The notes: generated by a model from the sequence alone, not told the origin. Counted from the first letter of the stretch, positions 42,481-54,319 are shown. The stretch is 64,000 bases of DNA from Pieris napi (GCF_905475465.1 NC_062246.1:6350001-6414000); one strand, 5' to 3'. Numbers and translations are program-made.

Positions 42481-44250
42481 TTCGGTTAGATTTTCCTCGA
42501 GAAAAACCAGTATTTTGTCTATATTTTTAATTTTACACTGTTTTTTTTAGTTGAACAATAACAACTCTTGATATAGTCATCGAGAACTCAAAACCGGCAA
42601 TACTGAAAATACTTGTTTTTTTTCTTCTTAAAACCAGAACAAAGGCTACCTGTGTCTTGAAGTTTGATTGATTGACTTATGGCCAGTTTTTTAAGTATAA
42701 TTACCCTTTTATTTTAAAATTAAGTATAGGTTGCAGCGCATGCGCGCTGAGACCTGTTGCTGAGCGCACCTCGTATTGTATTGGCGTGTTATTTTCACCC
42801 ACTATTTTTTTAACCCACACCGTAGTCAAAGCTAGCCGCCAAAGTGGTTCCCCATCAGGGGCCAACAGCTTAAAAGTCTTAGTAAAGTTTTTTTAGAAAA
42901 TTATCGAGTCGATAGGCAGTCACCATAGACTCATAACTATTACAAAACGTCCATTTATAGTAGGCATATCTTACAATATCATTGTGCATTACTTTATAAT
43001 CATTTTATACATGTGTGTATACAACTTTAATGAACAAGGCCTAGGTACTGAAGTCAGCAGAAGTATCCCACCATTCGTAGAACTGAAATAATCTTACGTA
43101 GAAAATTAAACTTTTTGTTGTCGTTTAAAACTTAAACGGAAAAAAAATAATCGGATATAAACGCAAATTTAATTCCTTTTTTTTTGCTTAACGTGTTTTC
43201 GTCGGAGCAGTTTATATACAAAAAATTTTTCGTGAAATAATTTACTCTGTAATAGTTCGGCACTTTCATTGTCAAAAGATTATATTTTATAGATAGCTTG
43301 TACTGTATTTCAATAAATGAAAATCTGATTTAATCTAACATTTCTCTCAGTTGATTTTCAGGATTATAAATATATGTAGGTTAAAAAATTAAAGGCTCTG
43401 TGAGATTTTATTAGATACTATAAAAAGTCCAAGTAATAATAACTTCTAATGGGTTAACTTCAAAAAAAAAAGGAGTCATTATAGTCAATAAAGTTCAGTT
43501 TACATTTGAAAAATTAAATAAATAAATATTTATTATTATTCTCTTACATTAAGTGTAACATAAATTCTATTATTATTCGAATGTTGTTTTTAAATTATGT
43601 CCAATGCCGTAGCATCTTCCGTGGGCAACTTAATTCTGTTAATTTTGTGTCACGGTGCGCGCGCATCGTAAAATTTCACTCTCATCAATTTTTCATAACG
43701 CGCCTAAAGAAGTATAACTTCAAAAATGTTTTGCTGTGTAAATAGTGTTTGAGAACAGTTGAATTTGTGAGCGGCTTGACAAAAACGTGGACTTATTACC
43801 TATTTTTGTAAATGTTTTGAAATATCAGTCTAGTGGAAAACTTTATGACTCGTAACGATTATGATGTACGTTATCAATGTGTTGGAGACAATAGGATATG
43901 AATTCTTAGATATCGTTAATTTTATTCACTGTTAATGGCAAGAATAGTCTTATTTCCTTACTTAGATAATTAATTCTGACTAGGGCTGAAGGGAATATAG
44001 AATCTAGACGATGAAAAGTACAATTTAAAAAAATAAAACACTCTAATAAAAAACTTCTCCTGCGGTTTCTTACAGGTAAAAGTGTGGGCTTCGAAAATGA
44101 AAAATGAAAACAAAAATTTGCTGCGAGTGTATAAGTTCAGCGACGTTTGCAAACACTTTATTTTCGCTGAGATAATTAAAAAGTAATTGAATACCAATAA
44201 TTGTGTAATCAAAAAGGTATTTTAATAACTGAAATATTATTATATCGAGT
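42481..44250. other. Spacer: mostly unrecognised, with relics of D-E-type spacer
   Basis: 43300-43460 and 43720-43780 match 29875-30090 ('CTGTATTTCAATAAATGAAA', 'GTGTTTGAGAACA'), so a D-E-type spacer once lay here. A 250-base AT-rich insert splits it. The rest (42550-43300, 43790-44250) shows no gene, TIR or other familiar repeat. Confidence 0.45.
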
Positions 44251-45190
44251 TTTTGAAGTGAAACTTCTTTCGAATCGTTGTGATTTCAAACCGGATGCAA
44301 CGGAAAAAGCGACAGTAAAAAGGGACAGACACATAAATTAATAGGATTTGGCGTGGGAGAGAGTGAGATAGGAAAGAAAGAAAGAAGAAAAAACTTTATT
44401 ATGCACAATATACAAAATATTTAGATAAAGTAAAGTGCACTGGCCCCCACACTAGGATTCCCTGTGTTGTGGGCAGCCAGTCTATTCCTTTTGACATGAA
44501 AACAGTATTTTATAAGTTATATTAATTATTTCTACACATTTATATTAAAACTATTTTTGTACAATAAGAATATTTTCAGCATCAGAATACGACAGGTTAA
44601 CAAGATATAGTTTGAGATGTTTAGTAAATGTATGTAGTGTGATTTTTGAAATGTTAGTGATAATTTTGTTTTTAATGAAGTGGTTAAAGATGAAAGGGCC
44701 TCGGAAGGAGAAAAAGCGTTGGACGAAGAAAGTGCGAGTTTTGGGTTGCTTAAATAGGAGGCATTATACAGTGTATAAACTTTAAATTAGTGTGTATTTG
44801 AACATTTTCTGAAATAAAAAAACAGATTTGATGAAAATTAAATAAGTAAGTCAAGTAAGTAGTTTAATTATAAAATTAGATTATTTATCAATTTTATTTA
44901 CAAATCATTAGTTATAGAAACTTTTTGAAACGAAAACTTCGTACTACACTTAATTAAAAGTTTATACACTGTATAATGCTTCCTATCTCATATTCTCCCA
45001 CGTTGGATCTTGTGAATTTATTTCAAACTTTTATAATTTTAGTTTTTACCAAATTAAAGATTGATATTAAAGTTATAAATAAAAATTTAACATTAAAATA
45101 TATATTTTTTTAAAGAAAAGATCCTACATCTAGATAGAGAAAAAGTCTAATTTACATATTTTGGTTATAAAAACTTTGTTATTGAAGGTT
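44250..45190. repeat. Foldback-type inverted repeat with a LINE scrap in the left arm
   Basis: 'GCGTGGGAGAGAGTGAGATA' (about 44351) and 'GGCATTATACAGTGTATAAA' (about 44760) have complements at 44990-45002 ('CTATCTCATATTCTCCCACG') and 44956-44985 ('TTTATACACTGTATAATGC'). They were contiguous before a LINE scrap entered at about 44370-44755. Outer sequences contain GAAGTGAAACTTC and a GGTTTCACTTC partner. Confidence 0.6.
44370..44755 (-). mobile_element. LINE C-terminal and 3' end scrap
   Basis: The minus strand reads FRGPFIFNHFIKNKIITNIS and KHLKLYLVNLSYSDAENIL before a stop, then a 3' end with GTGCATAATAAAG and a (TTTC)n tail. The spacing fits the C-terminal tail of insect jockey/CR1-like elements. 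Confidence 0.65.
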
Positions 45191-45773
45191 TCACTTCTAC
45201 CACGTGTGATATAGCTTAACAATTATTGTTACTGACCGACTGTCTAACTATCTATTATTATTAAAATCCTATTTTTATTTTAATATTATATAATTTTTTT
45301 GACATTTTAATATTTACGGCATATAATACTGTCTGTACTTCGTAAGTTCTCCATACTTATCCTACAGAAAAAACATGAAAAAAATATTAATAATTGATGT
45401 ATTCATTGTATAAAATATATACAAAATATTATATTTGTTTACACTTTGCAGGGTACAAGTAATCTAACACTAAATTTCACGGAGGTAACGAAAAATTTAT
45501 TGGTTCGTCATTTTTTTAAAGGAAATTATTCTATGAAATCCATCGCTACGCTGAAAAAAGCGAAATTCCTGTGTTTTATTTGAAAGTTGAATTCTATAAG
45601 AAAATTGTGTAATAAAGTGATTAAAATGTAATTTGTTTTGTTTCGCAAAAAAACGGTGTAGCTGTAATCTTTGGTACACACTGCAGGACTCGCATGATTA
45701 TTGATTAGTCTTTAAGATAGTTTTATTTTATGTAGAATTGTATTAGCCAGTATTGGTTTTCTAATTAACCTGT
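45191..45773. other. Shared 3' flank of copy G, left of the inserted LINE
   Basis: From about 45330 it matches the flank of the other copies ('TTTGCAGGGTACAAGTAATC', 'CACGGAGGTAACGAAA'). It is cut at 'AATTAACCTGT' by the element at 45774 and resumes at about 48471. No gene. Confidence 0.55.
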
Positions 45774-48470
45774 AGACCCCTTAAAACAAATAAGAAAGAA
45801 CAATAAAAACAATAACTTAAATAAATTATGAAATGGAGTCCCTTTAGACAAGGTTCCGAAAATACTGGCAGAACTCCTTCTTTGAATAGCTAGACTAATT
45901 CTTTGTCCGAGGTAGCTGCCAGCTCTTCGGTCTCCTGTGATGTCGACTAACCTTTTTGCTATTTCCTTAAAAAGCCTTATAGCGCTAGGACCCCACGGAC
46001 CAAGGGTCTCGACACCGAATGGGACAAAATCATATTCGGAGCCTAGACCCCTGGTTCCATGTAGAAGGGAAGGGGCCAGTGTGTCTGAACAGGTTGCATC
46101 CCATACCAGCACCCGGCCCTTCTCCATGGAATCAAACTCATACCGTCCGGTCTCTTGCCATCGTCTGTTGCAATTCCAATCGGCTCAAGTAGACTTGGGA
46201 CGTTGACGGTGGCAAGGGACCGGAGTATGATATCGTTAAGTGCGGCATGTCTCGAGAAGCGTCCTGCACTTTTTTGGCATGACAGTCCGCGATGTCCTAG
46301 CCTGTCGACATTACTGCCACAGGGACATATATGAGGAGCGCAGGCCGGAACCCCAAGCCGTAGACAGGTTGCGATTCGGAGCGTGTCAGGCTCAAGAAAA
46401 GTTCCTGTATTTGACGAAGGGTAAGCGTGAAGCCAGTAGCCGGCGTACCCACGGCCAAAAGCCTAGCACGCGCTGAACCTGTACTACAGCTCAAAAGATT
46501 GTCATAAGTCATTTGCAAATTATGTCGTCCCAGCTCCTCTGTGAATTTAGAGAAAATGGAAAATTTTGATCTGGGCCTGCAATTAAGAAAGCGTTTCTAG
46601 CTTCTTCCAAGCCAGCAATCTCAAAGTTTGAAGGGGATGCCTTTAAAATTTTACTTATGAGATTTGCTGAACTTTATCAGAAGATAGGAAGGCTGGTAAA
46701 GCGACACTTTAAATTTTGGGAATCCCTTGGAAGTTGGAATGCTTGGGTCCAAGATTGCTCGTTCAGCTGCATATTAAGAATCGATTCTAAGCTAATTTTG
46801 ATTACGTCGTCTACTTGTGTCAAAAGATCTGGGTGATTCCTAAAGGAGCAGCAACGGAGCACATACGTAAATTTTGGGACGAAAAGACAGAATTTTAAGA
46901 TGCAAAGTGCTTAATGAGGACTTATTTCAAGGAGACGGAGCCAAAATATGAAATTTTTGTTTTACTTCTTTAAATTTAAGTCGCAGTTATTTATAAAAAG
47001 TTCGCATTTGCTAAAATTAAGCTCCAAACCAGGCTTCCAATTTATTTTTGATTTAAAAAAGGTCCGAAAACACAGTGTCCACATCACCTTCTAGGGTTCC
47101 GTCGTCCAAATACCAAACTTTCAAATTAGAATTTAATATTAAATTAAAATTTTTGACTATCGTATTCATAGTTAAACTAAAAATTGCAGGCCCAAGGGGA
47201 TCACCCTGTTGACAACCTACTTTCGAGGACAGTTCATTAGAACGATATAACAATTTTGTTGGGTCAGCGTAACTGAGAAGTAGATAATTGTATATTTCCG
47301 GTATATGTTGTTTTATTTCCGTCAGCAGGGTATCCCTATTAACCGAATTAAAAGCATTTTTGACATCAATTTTGAGCAACACGTCAGGCTGTCCGTAAAT
47401 TAGGAAAGAGCGTAGGGCATGGACGGCTGCCTCACACCGTCGGCAGCCGTCTTCCTTTTACACCGAAGCCCAACTGTATGGGTTCAAATTCCAAATTTAA
47501 TTTTGGTAAAATATGTCGAACAGCAATTTTAGAGGCCAGACGTCGTAGTGTTGAACCAACAGCAATTGGTCTCACCCCTCCGTCCTTTTTGGTGAGGGCA
47601 ATGAGGTTCGCGCCGAAAAGAACAGGAAAAATTTCATCTATTGACATTACCGGAATTTAAATGAAATTGATTAATTTGGTAATCGAATTTACAAGTTCCT
47701 CGCCTGCATTGCAGAATGCGATGTTAAGTCTTTCAAATGTTGGGGTGAGATTCCATCCAAACCTGCAGCTGAACCTGGTTTAAAAGAAGAAATGGCAACC
47801 GTAACATCTTTGTTTTGAATTTGAAGGCAAGCTTACCGTGCTGTTGGTGAGTCAAGAAAATATGGGTTTACTGGAGCAGGAGAATTTTTATCCGTAAGGC
47901 CTGAAGGGTTTTAGGGGTATCTGGTGATAGGGCGTCGTTGGAGAACAAAAGGCGAGCGGCACCTTTGAGATCTCTGGCACAGAGTTTTTCGATGAGTTTG
48001 TAGTGATTACGAGGGGCAACATGTTTTATTAGAGGATATAGGAGGAGTAGGCGAGGCTCTTACAACACAGTTATTGTTTATCTTTAGTGTGCAAGGATTC
48101 GGTTCATGATTTTTCATTATATGTAGTTTATAAAAAAAATAGGTTCCGCCAGTCTTGAGTACAATTGCTTATGTAACATTTCTGGATTAATTGTGACAAA
48201 TGACGTGTAGCAACGGGTATTCGAGCTCCTCGAGGAATCTCTTTTTAACTATGGGTCAACTATTTTTCAAATGGCTTAGATATATGTGGAAAGGAGTTGG
48301 ATCGTTGGCAACATAATTAGTAGGCGCACTTGGAATAATGAGATGGATGTCTAAAGGTGAACTGTTTTCGCTAATACATTTCCTGTGTATTTTGTAGTGT
48401 GTATGTTGAGACCTTTCAGAGATTTGAATGACTTGTACTGTGTACATGTATGGGTCGCGTGTGATCCTGT
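45774..48470 (-). mobile_element. Old non-LTR retrotransposon with YLDD reverse transcriptase, between F and G
   Basis: The insertion splits the 3' flank of copy G. Host sequence is continuous in the flanks of B, D and H. CCTGT at 45769-45773 and 48466-48470 may be the target duplication. Minus-strand order: a segment with KGAARLLFSNDALSP, a reverse transcriptase, a zinc-finger-like CPCG..HRGLSC, and a PDG..VWDATC segment. Unit 1 lacks it at the equivalent place, yet it is decayed by stops and frameshifts. Confidence 0.7.
45780..48060 (-). pseudogene. Reverse transcriptase/possible restriction-like endonuclease ORF, broken
   Basis: Pieces in coding order: about 48010-47880 (ARDLKGAARLLFSNDALSP); 47647-47432 (GANLIALTKKDGGVRPIAVG, STLRRLASKIA); 47382-47053 (KIDVKNAFNSVNRDTL, VGCQQGDPLGPAIFSL and catalytic WYLDDGTL); about 46330-46230 (CPCGSNVDRLGHRGLSC, SAGRFSRHAALNDII); 46180-45770 (RPDGMSLIPW, then VLVWDATCSDTLAPS, FVPFGVETLGPWGPSAIR and RAGSYLGQRISLAIQ). 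The order RT, C2HC-like finger, PD...D is that of LINEs with a restriction-like endonuclease; this assignment is my inference. The active-site LDD variant separates it from the FADD/YADD LINEs elsewhere in the window. Confidence 0.65.
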
Positions 48471-48757
48471 TGACTACATGATACATTTTTGCTTGTGTTC
48501 GATATTTCTACGGGAATCGAACCCACAGGTTCCATTGCTACTTCACCAATTGGTTAAGCTAGACACATTTGTCATCTGTGTCTTTTTAGAAGTTTTTGGA
48601 ATAATTCATTATTATAAATAAAATTTTACAAAATAAAAGAAGAGAAGAGCTATATAGAATATATGTTTATGCATTTCAATAATTGTATTTTATATTTAAA
48701 TGTTACATTTCAATTTCAGAACAATTAATATTCCTAAAAAAACGAATCCAGACATTA
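48471..48757. other. 3' flank of copy G with tRNA-like relic
   Basis: 'CGGGAATCGAACCCACAGGT' at about 48511 and 'CACCAATTGGTTAAGC' form, on the minus strand, a box-B-like and a TTAACCAATTGG segment, as near exon 4 of all copies. No gene. Confidence 0.5.
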
Positions 48758-51740
48758 TTACTTTTTTTCAACATATAAAACGAGTATTTGCGCGTTAAGA
48801 ACATTATCATTAGTTGATTTCTTGTAATTGTATTTTTCAGTGTCAAACATCTGCATTTCTTGGCTTAAGTCTATAAAAAAATCGTCATATAACTCATCCG
48901 GGATCTTGAAGGGCACCGAAGACATTATTAAACCTGAAAATAATGGTATATTAGACGGCACACAAAAGTGATTAGCACTAAAAGAGTCGATACCGTGTCG
49001 TACCATAACTGTGCGTGGAAAAGTACGAAATTATACCCGGCTAGAATCATAAATGAATGAATCGTGTATTGTCAGAGTTGTGCTCGTTTCCGTACCTGAC
49101 ACGTTCTTAGTACGCTTATGTTATGAAACGGTGTAGTGAGACTTATAACATGCTCTATTAAAGGTTTAATTGTACATTCGTGGCTTTTGTTTGTTTTTTT
49201 ATGCTAATACTTGCTTAATAGCAGTGTTGGCCTAGTGGCTTCAGCGTGCGACTCACATACCTGAGGACGTAGGATCAAGCCCCGGCTTTCCACTTGGCCA
49301 ATGAACTTTCTTTCTATGTGCGCATTTAACATTTACTCGAACGGTGAAGGAAAACATCGTGAAGAAACCGGCATGTGACCCAAAAAGTCGACGGCGTGTG
49401 TCAGGCATTGAAGGCTGATCACCTACTTGCCTATTAGATTTAAAAATTTGTTACCGTGTGTATGTGTCTCCTTTCCCATTCGACGCCAAAACCTACCTTT
49501 TAAATCATCTAGATTATCGTACTCGTGAAATATTATCTTGGGTTCTAATTTTGTTATAGTAAATCCAATTTTTCCTAATAATTGATGCATTTCTTTAACG
49601 GCATCCTGAAAAGAGTATATTTAAATTAAACGCAGTAATTTGTGGTAGGTTATTATATTTATTGTAGGTAGAATTCCAAGCTTTTGATATTCTGGAATTT
49701 AACATACAAGTATAAAAAACGCTTTATCTATACTCAGAATCTTAATCTTACCTTTACAGTTAAAAAGAGATAAAGTTTTTATCATGACTATTATGTATAC
49801 ATATGCGTGCATATATGTCATATGCGTGCAACTCTCATCCCTGAGGCTATAGTCCCCCGTCTATGTCAAGCAGAGAAGAAAACCTATTCGGTTATTAATA
49901 ATTTTTATTAAGAAATAATAATCAGCCGTTGCTAGAGTGAATTAAATTCTTTTATACGTACCTGACTGTCATGGTATGTAGATATATATCTTTCAACGTC
50001 AGTAACCCATTGCTTCCATTTTTCGTTTTTAGTCAGGGTCCTGTATGCATCGTATAATGATACTTTTTCTGTGACAATCGCGAAACAACTTCCTTGGTCT
50101 CTAAGGATATCGTATATGTTCTGGAACGCAGTTCTGAAAAATAAACATAACAATAAAAATATAGCTAAATTGATGTATCCGCCGAAAAAGTTTTAATAAA
50201 TATAATTTAAGAAGGCGTCGAGTCACCGTCGTATTGATTATGAGGTGTGCGAATATAAAATATAGATGCAAAACATACAAAGACAAGATCAAACCACAAT
50301 GGGTTTAGACTTTACTTTAAATGCATATTTAACAAAAAATGTAACCTCTAGAATGTACTTCATACTAATTGTTGAATAAGATTTTTATTACTATTTAACT
50401 TGGAATGAGTACACGAAATTTCACGAAACTTGTTTATGACAAATTTGGGTAAATACAGGAACTGATTGTTGGGGCCCTCAAGATGTTTGATCGAGTGGAT
50501 GTTCCTCAGCATCCGCAACTCCAAAACATCGCACCGAGGCACTCCAGACCACCAGGCCAGTAGGACGCGGCTTCAACCGCTGGTCGCCTTCCCCGGGGTG
50601 ACCGGGGGTGTCACTCGGCGGTGCTTGACCACGAGCCGTGAGTCTGCCTCCTACCACGGATTATGACACCAGGGCCTTGTTGAGATTACTCCTTGGCCCC
50701 TCACCATCGGATTGATACCCCAAACATGACCCTAACCACGGCTGCGCGCATGTAGTATGTTTCCAAGCACGCTGCAGCCCCCACCAAGGGCTATAGAAGA
50801 CCACCCCCATACCGCCGTGCATTAGCAGAGCGCGAAAATGGAAACACCACCCGAAGAGGGCATATGCTCCGAATAGGCCAAAGCTCACCCCTCTCGAGGG
50901 AGTGTGCAACCACAGTTCGATGGAGGATTTGAACAAAACAGAAGCCTTTAAAAAGTCGACTTTAATGTCGAAATGAAATTGCTGATGACAAATCTAATTT
51001 ATGACGTCAGTATTGCTAACGTCATTATTTTCAACAATTTATCGGTAGGTCCTGTTTTTGTTAAAATTCAGATCGTGCTTTCGATACATTGCTCAGGTTT
51101 TCGTTGTTGCCTTGTCAGCAATCGGTCCCTGTCTCTATCCTCTTCTGCCTCCTCTGTCCTTCCTGTCGCTAGACGACGATATTCCTATCGTTCATTGTTA
51201 GTTACCTTCCCCTTCACTTTCTACCTCCCTTTCTCCACGCGTATCTTCCTGCACCATTATTTAGGTGCTACCTTCTTCCTTCGTTCCTTGTTCGTTGTCC
51301 CTACTCGCTCCATCATATAAATAATCAACCTATTTCCTATATTCCAATAGATTTATTTTAATATTTTCTTAATTGCGATGTACTTACTCTTGACGAGGAC
51401 ACCAGTTTAAAGCAAAAAAGGAAATGGCATGGTGGAAACGGTTCCTTAGCTGATCGGGCAGCTCTCCCTCTATGTTAAGGGTAGTGAAATCAACACGTTC
51501 CGAAGCATAGTGTTCATTTGCGAATCGTATCATATCTTCACTTATGTCACAGCCTGTCATGGTCTTCGTCGGAATGAACTCTTTGAATATTTTGGATGTC
51601 AAACTCCCATCGCCACAACCAATGTCTAGGATCGTTGAGTCTATTTTCCAATTGATTATATTCTTATATTCTTCTAGATACTTCATAGCATGAGTCTTCG
51701 TCATACCATTTGATTTACTATACAATTTGACTTTAAACAT
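48758..51740 (-). CDS. JHAMT: Juvenile hormone acid O-methyltransferase-like gene, copy G (complete)
   Basis: Exons are 51388-51740, 49962-50133, 49497-49605 and 48758-48933, 269 residues. Exons 1 and 2 encode the same residues as copy D. Exon 3 differs at two places (Pro for His in LEPKIIF, Asp for Glu before DLK) and exon 4 at one (FFIDL for FFLDL). Thr14, the missing Cys before KTMTGCD and NWCPRQE are shared with D. The duplicate is thus very young and still open throughout. Intron 1 retains about 670 bases that copy D lacks. The 3' flank is split by an old LINE. Confidence 0.88.
49219..49443 (+). repeat. tRNA-derived SINE in intron 3 of copy G
   Basis: Duplicate of the SINE at 26757. Box A TGGCCTAGTGG is intact; box B reads GGATCAAGCC. 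A few bases are deleted before 'GGCCAATGAAC'. Confidence 0.85.
50455..51355. repeat. GC-rich repeat and adjoining segment in intron 1 of copy G
   Basis: 50459-50680 equals 28020-28245. It continues GC-rich to about 50960 ('CCACCCCCATACCGCCGTGC'). An AT-balanced, pyrimidine-rich stretch follows (51120-51300, 'CTTTCTACCTCCCTTTCTCC'). No convincing protein is found; the open frames in it have no recognisable motif. It may be a 5' piece of a retrotransposon. Confidence 0.45.
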
Positions 51741-51928
51741 TGTTCGTGCGTGCTTTTCGGCTAATTTCTGATAGCGTTTGCGCGATGGTTAGGTAGTAAT
51801 GGTTAGATGTTATCGTTAGAATAAAGGCGAATTCACATTAATCTGAACATTAAAACGGAATGGAATAATTAATACATAATACGAAAATGATAAATTTAAT
51901 TTATACTGTAATATTGTTGTGTTGTGTG

Positions 51929-52185
51929 AGCAGTGTTGGCCTAGTAGCATCAGAGTGCGACTCTCATTCCTGAGGTCGTAGGTTCGATCCTCGGCTGGGC
52001 ACCAATGGACTTTCATTCTATGTGCGCATTTAACATTTGCTCGAACGGTGAAAGAAAAACATCGTGAGGAAACCGACATGTCTTGGACCCAAAAAAAAGT
52101 CGACGGCGTGTGTCAGGCACTGGAGGCTGATCACCTACTTGCCTATTAGATTGCAAAATGATCATGAAAAAGATTTATGAAAAAA
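51929..52185 (+). repeat. tRNA-derived SINE upstream of copy G
   Basis: Duplicate of the SINE at 28808. Box A 'GTTGGCCTAGTAGC' and box B 'GTAGGTTCGATCCTCG' are present. Confidence 0.85.
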
Positions 52186-52448
52186 TAGATTTTCACAAAG
52201 ATAACTCAAGGTGATATAAATAAATGATTAATATAGACCGGCATTGCACTTTGCGTTTTTTTAGGTTCGTTAGTATGTTTGTATATTTATTATTTTCATG
52301 CTTGTGCAAATATTTCTTTATGATTTTTTTTCTTATTTTAATTTGGTATATAACGACTAAGATTAAAATGTTTGGATTTTTTCCGTGTCTTTATGCATCG
52401 TTACCCATATGTACGTACACTCTGCGATTGAGATATTTTTTTTATAAT

Positions 52449-53416
52449 TTAACACGTTCACTGCGTCATCATTTTCAAAGAACTTTCAGCTGGTGCTTTA
52501 GAGACCTAAAAGATCTCGTAACAAGCCTATCCTTTCGTGCGTTGGAGATCAAATCAGTCTCCTAAACATACAGTTTTGAAAATAATTTATATCTTCCAAA
52601 AAAACAATGACATATATTTTTAAGTTTTTGTGGGTGAAAGATAGCTTATTGCTTTATATTTTGCTAGGTTCGCACGCAGAATAAACTACAAATACCAAAA
52701 AAAAATAGATATCGATTCTATCTCGTACCGCACCCGAAGATAGTTCAATATGTGTAGTAAGTAGTGATGGGAATAAAACAATATCTCAGTTATCGATTCT
52801 AAAAGTTTTATTAATTATGCAAAGTGTTTTTCATTTAAACATGGTAAGCACATTGATGGCTTGCACATTACGCGCAAAAGTATAACAATTCGTTTAGATT
52901 TTTTAGAAGCGTCAGTGCTGTTTAACTGCGTGTGCTCCAACGAAAAAGGTTCATCGTTTTCTTTGTAGGTACGTCAAATATTTCATAATCAGAATCACTG
53001 TCATTATTAGCCAATGGGGGGCAAATTTGGACATTTTCCAACATTTTTATCGACTTCCCATGTCGATTCTGAACAACACTAAAAAGAGTCACGCAGCGCC
53101 CGCGTCGCCCATCCTCACTCTCTTGCGTCTACGAGGCGTATGATTTTACGAGTACCGACATGTCTCCTAACGCAAGGAATTAAAACAATTACAGTACTGT
53201 GCGTTAGGGACCTAATCCATTTCTAATTTATTTTTTAATGTCCTTTAATTCAGTTTTAAGTAGGAAGAAAATATATATATTTGTCCTGCTCATCCTTAAA
53301 GAACTTTACAAGTTAGATCCTCCCGCAAGGTGTGAAAAGACACGATTATGTTCAACGCACAATACAAAAGTCCTGCAAGAGATCTGATAGATCTCGTAAT
53401 GCAACGAACGTGTTAA
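52449..53416. mobile_element. piggyBac-like non-autonomous element, unit 2 only
   Basis: Bounded by TTAA at 52449-52452 and 53413-53416. The termini TTAACACGTTC and GAACGTGTTAA are inverted repeats. Unit 1 has a single TTAA at 29315-29318 in otherwise identical sequence, so this is a precise TTAA insertion of 964 net bases after the duplication. Related to the partial element at 19579. No complete transposase. Confidence 0.9.
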
Positions 53417-53480
53417 GAGGGGGCAAACGGGCAGGAGGCTCGTCTGATGTTAAGTGATACAGCCGTCCGTGGAGAACGAA
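53417..53480 (-). mobile_element. LINE 3'-end scrap
   Basis: 'GGGGGCAAACGGGCAGGAGG' and 'GATGTTAAGTGATAC' match the 3' end of the LINE at 12285. The same scrap is at 29319-29380 in unit 1. Confidence 0.65.
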
Positions 53481-53930
53481 ATCACTAAATCTACGGTTGA
53501 ACATTGTAATTATGTAACCTATCTTAATTAAAATATCACTAATCTAAAGGACAAAGAATATGAATAGAAAACAAAAAGTATACATCGAATTATTTATTAA
53601 GTTTGATGCCAATGAATTGGACGTGGTCTAGCCGTGAATACAAATAATCTTGGAACATATAATCCAAAGGTATATATTTTAACATAATATCAACCTCAAT
53701 GAAGGGATGAACAACCCACAAAGGTGAATCCAGGCAGCGCCAGTAATCTATAATTTTTAATGTGATAATTTATATAAAACCAATCATGTGTGTAAAATAT
53801 AATATATGCAATTTCGCGCTGATTTTGCAACCTTGGTACAAAAACTCAATATAAGTCGGAGGCACAATCGCTATCAGGATTTACAAAGTACCAGCGTTGT
53901 GCTTTAGAAAATAACACTTGCATGCATGAC
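53481..53930. other. Spacer between copies G and H, left part
   Basis: Matches 29380-29829 of unit 1 closely, with small substitutions. No gene or further repeat is seen. Confidence 0.5.
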
Positions 53931-54319
53931 CAGAGACTGATCAAGAGTTCTGACCGCTCTAGGCTATTCATCAGAACACGCCCCTACAAACACAAAAGTA
54001 AAGCACTTCCCGCATTATACCACCAAAATCATGACATGTGACTACATGCTACCAAGTAGAATACCAAACCATTTGGGGTTCTAGCATAAATAGAATGCTC
54101 GGCCTCGGTGTCAGATTTTAATAACTGCGCCAAATGGACGCATTCTTCTGCAAAGGTTTCTCCTAAATCCGTGGCATATAGTTGTTTTTACTGCTTGACT
54201 CTCATAAATTTAATGTCGTCTAGTTCATGCAGTTTCCCTAAGAAACCAAACGTTGCGCCCCCCTAGATCGTCGCGCCCTAGGCTGCAGCCTAATTAGCCT
54301 AAGGGTTAATCAGGCCCTG
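53931..54319. mobile_element. hAT-type MITE with 8-bp target duplication, unit 2 only
   Basis: TGCATGAC is duplicated exactly at 53923-53930 and 54320-54327. The left end CAGAGACTGATCAA and the right end (minus strand) CAGGGCCTGATTAACC are imperfect inverted repeats of the hAT type. Unit 1 has the uninterrupted site at 29822-29829. The element is 389 bases and noncoding. Confidence 0.9.

Noticed and set aside
42257..42550. 97-codon plus-strand frame
   Set aside because: Antisense to the better supported minus-strand repeat ORF pieces; no motif of its own.
46240..46476. 78-codon plus-strand frame between F and G
   Set aside because: It is antisense to the recognisable zinc-finger and RT parts of the LINE relic.
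50661..50936. 91-codon frame in the GC-rich segment of intron 1 of G
   Set aside because: No homology pattern recognised, absent from copy D, lies inside an intron.
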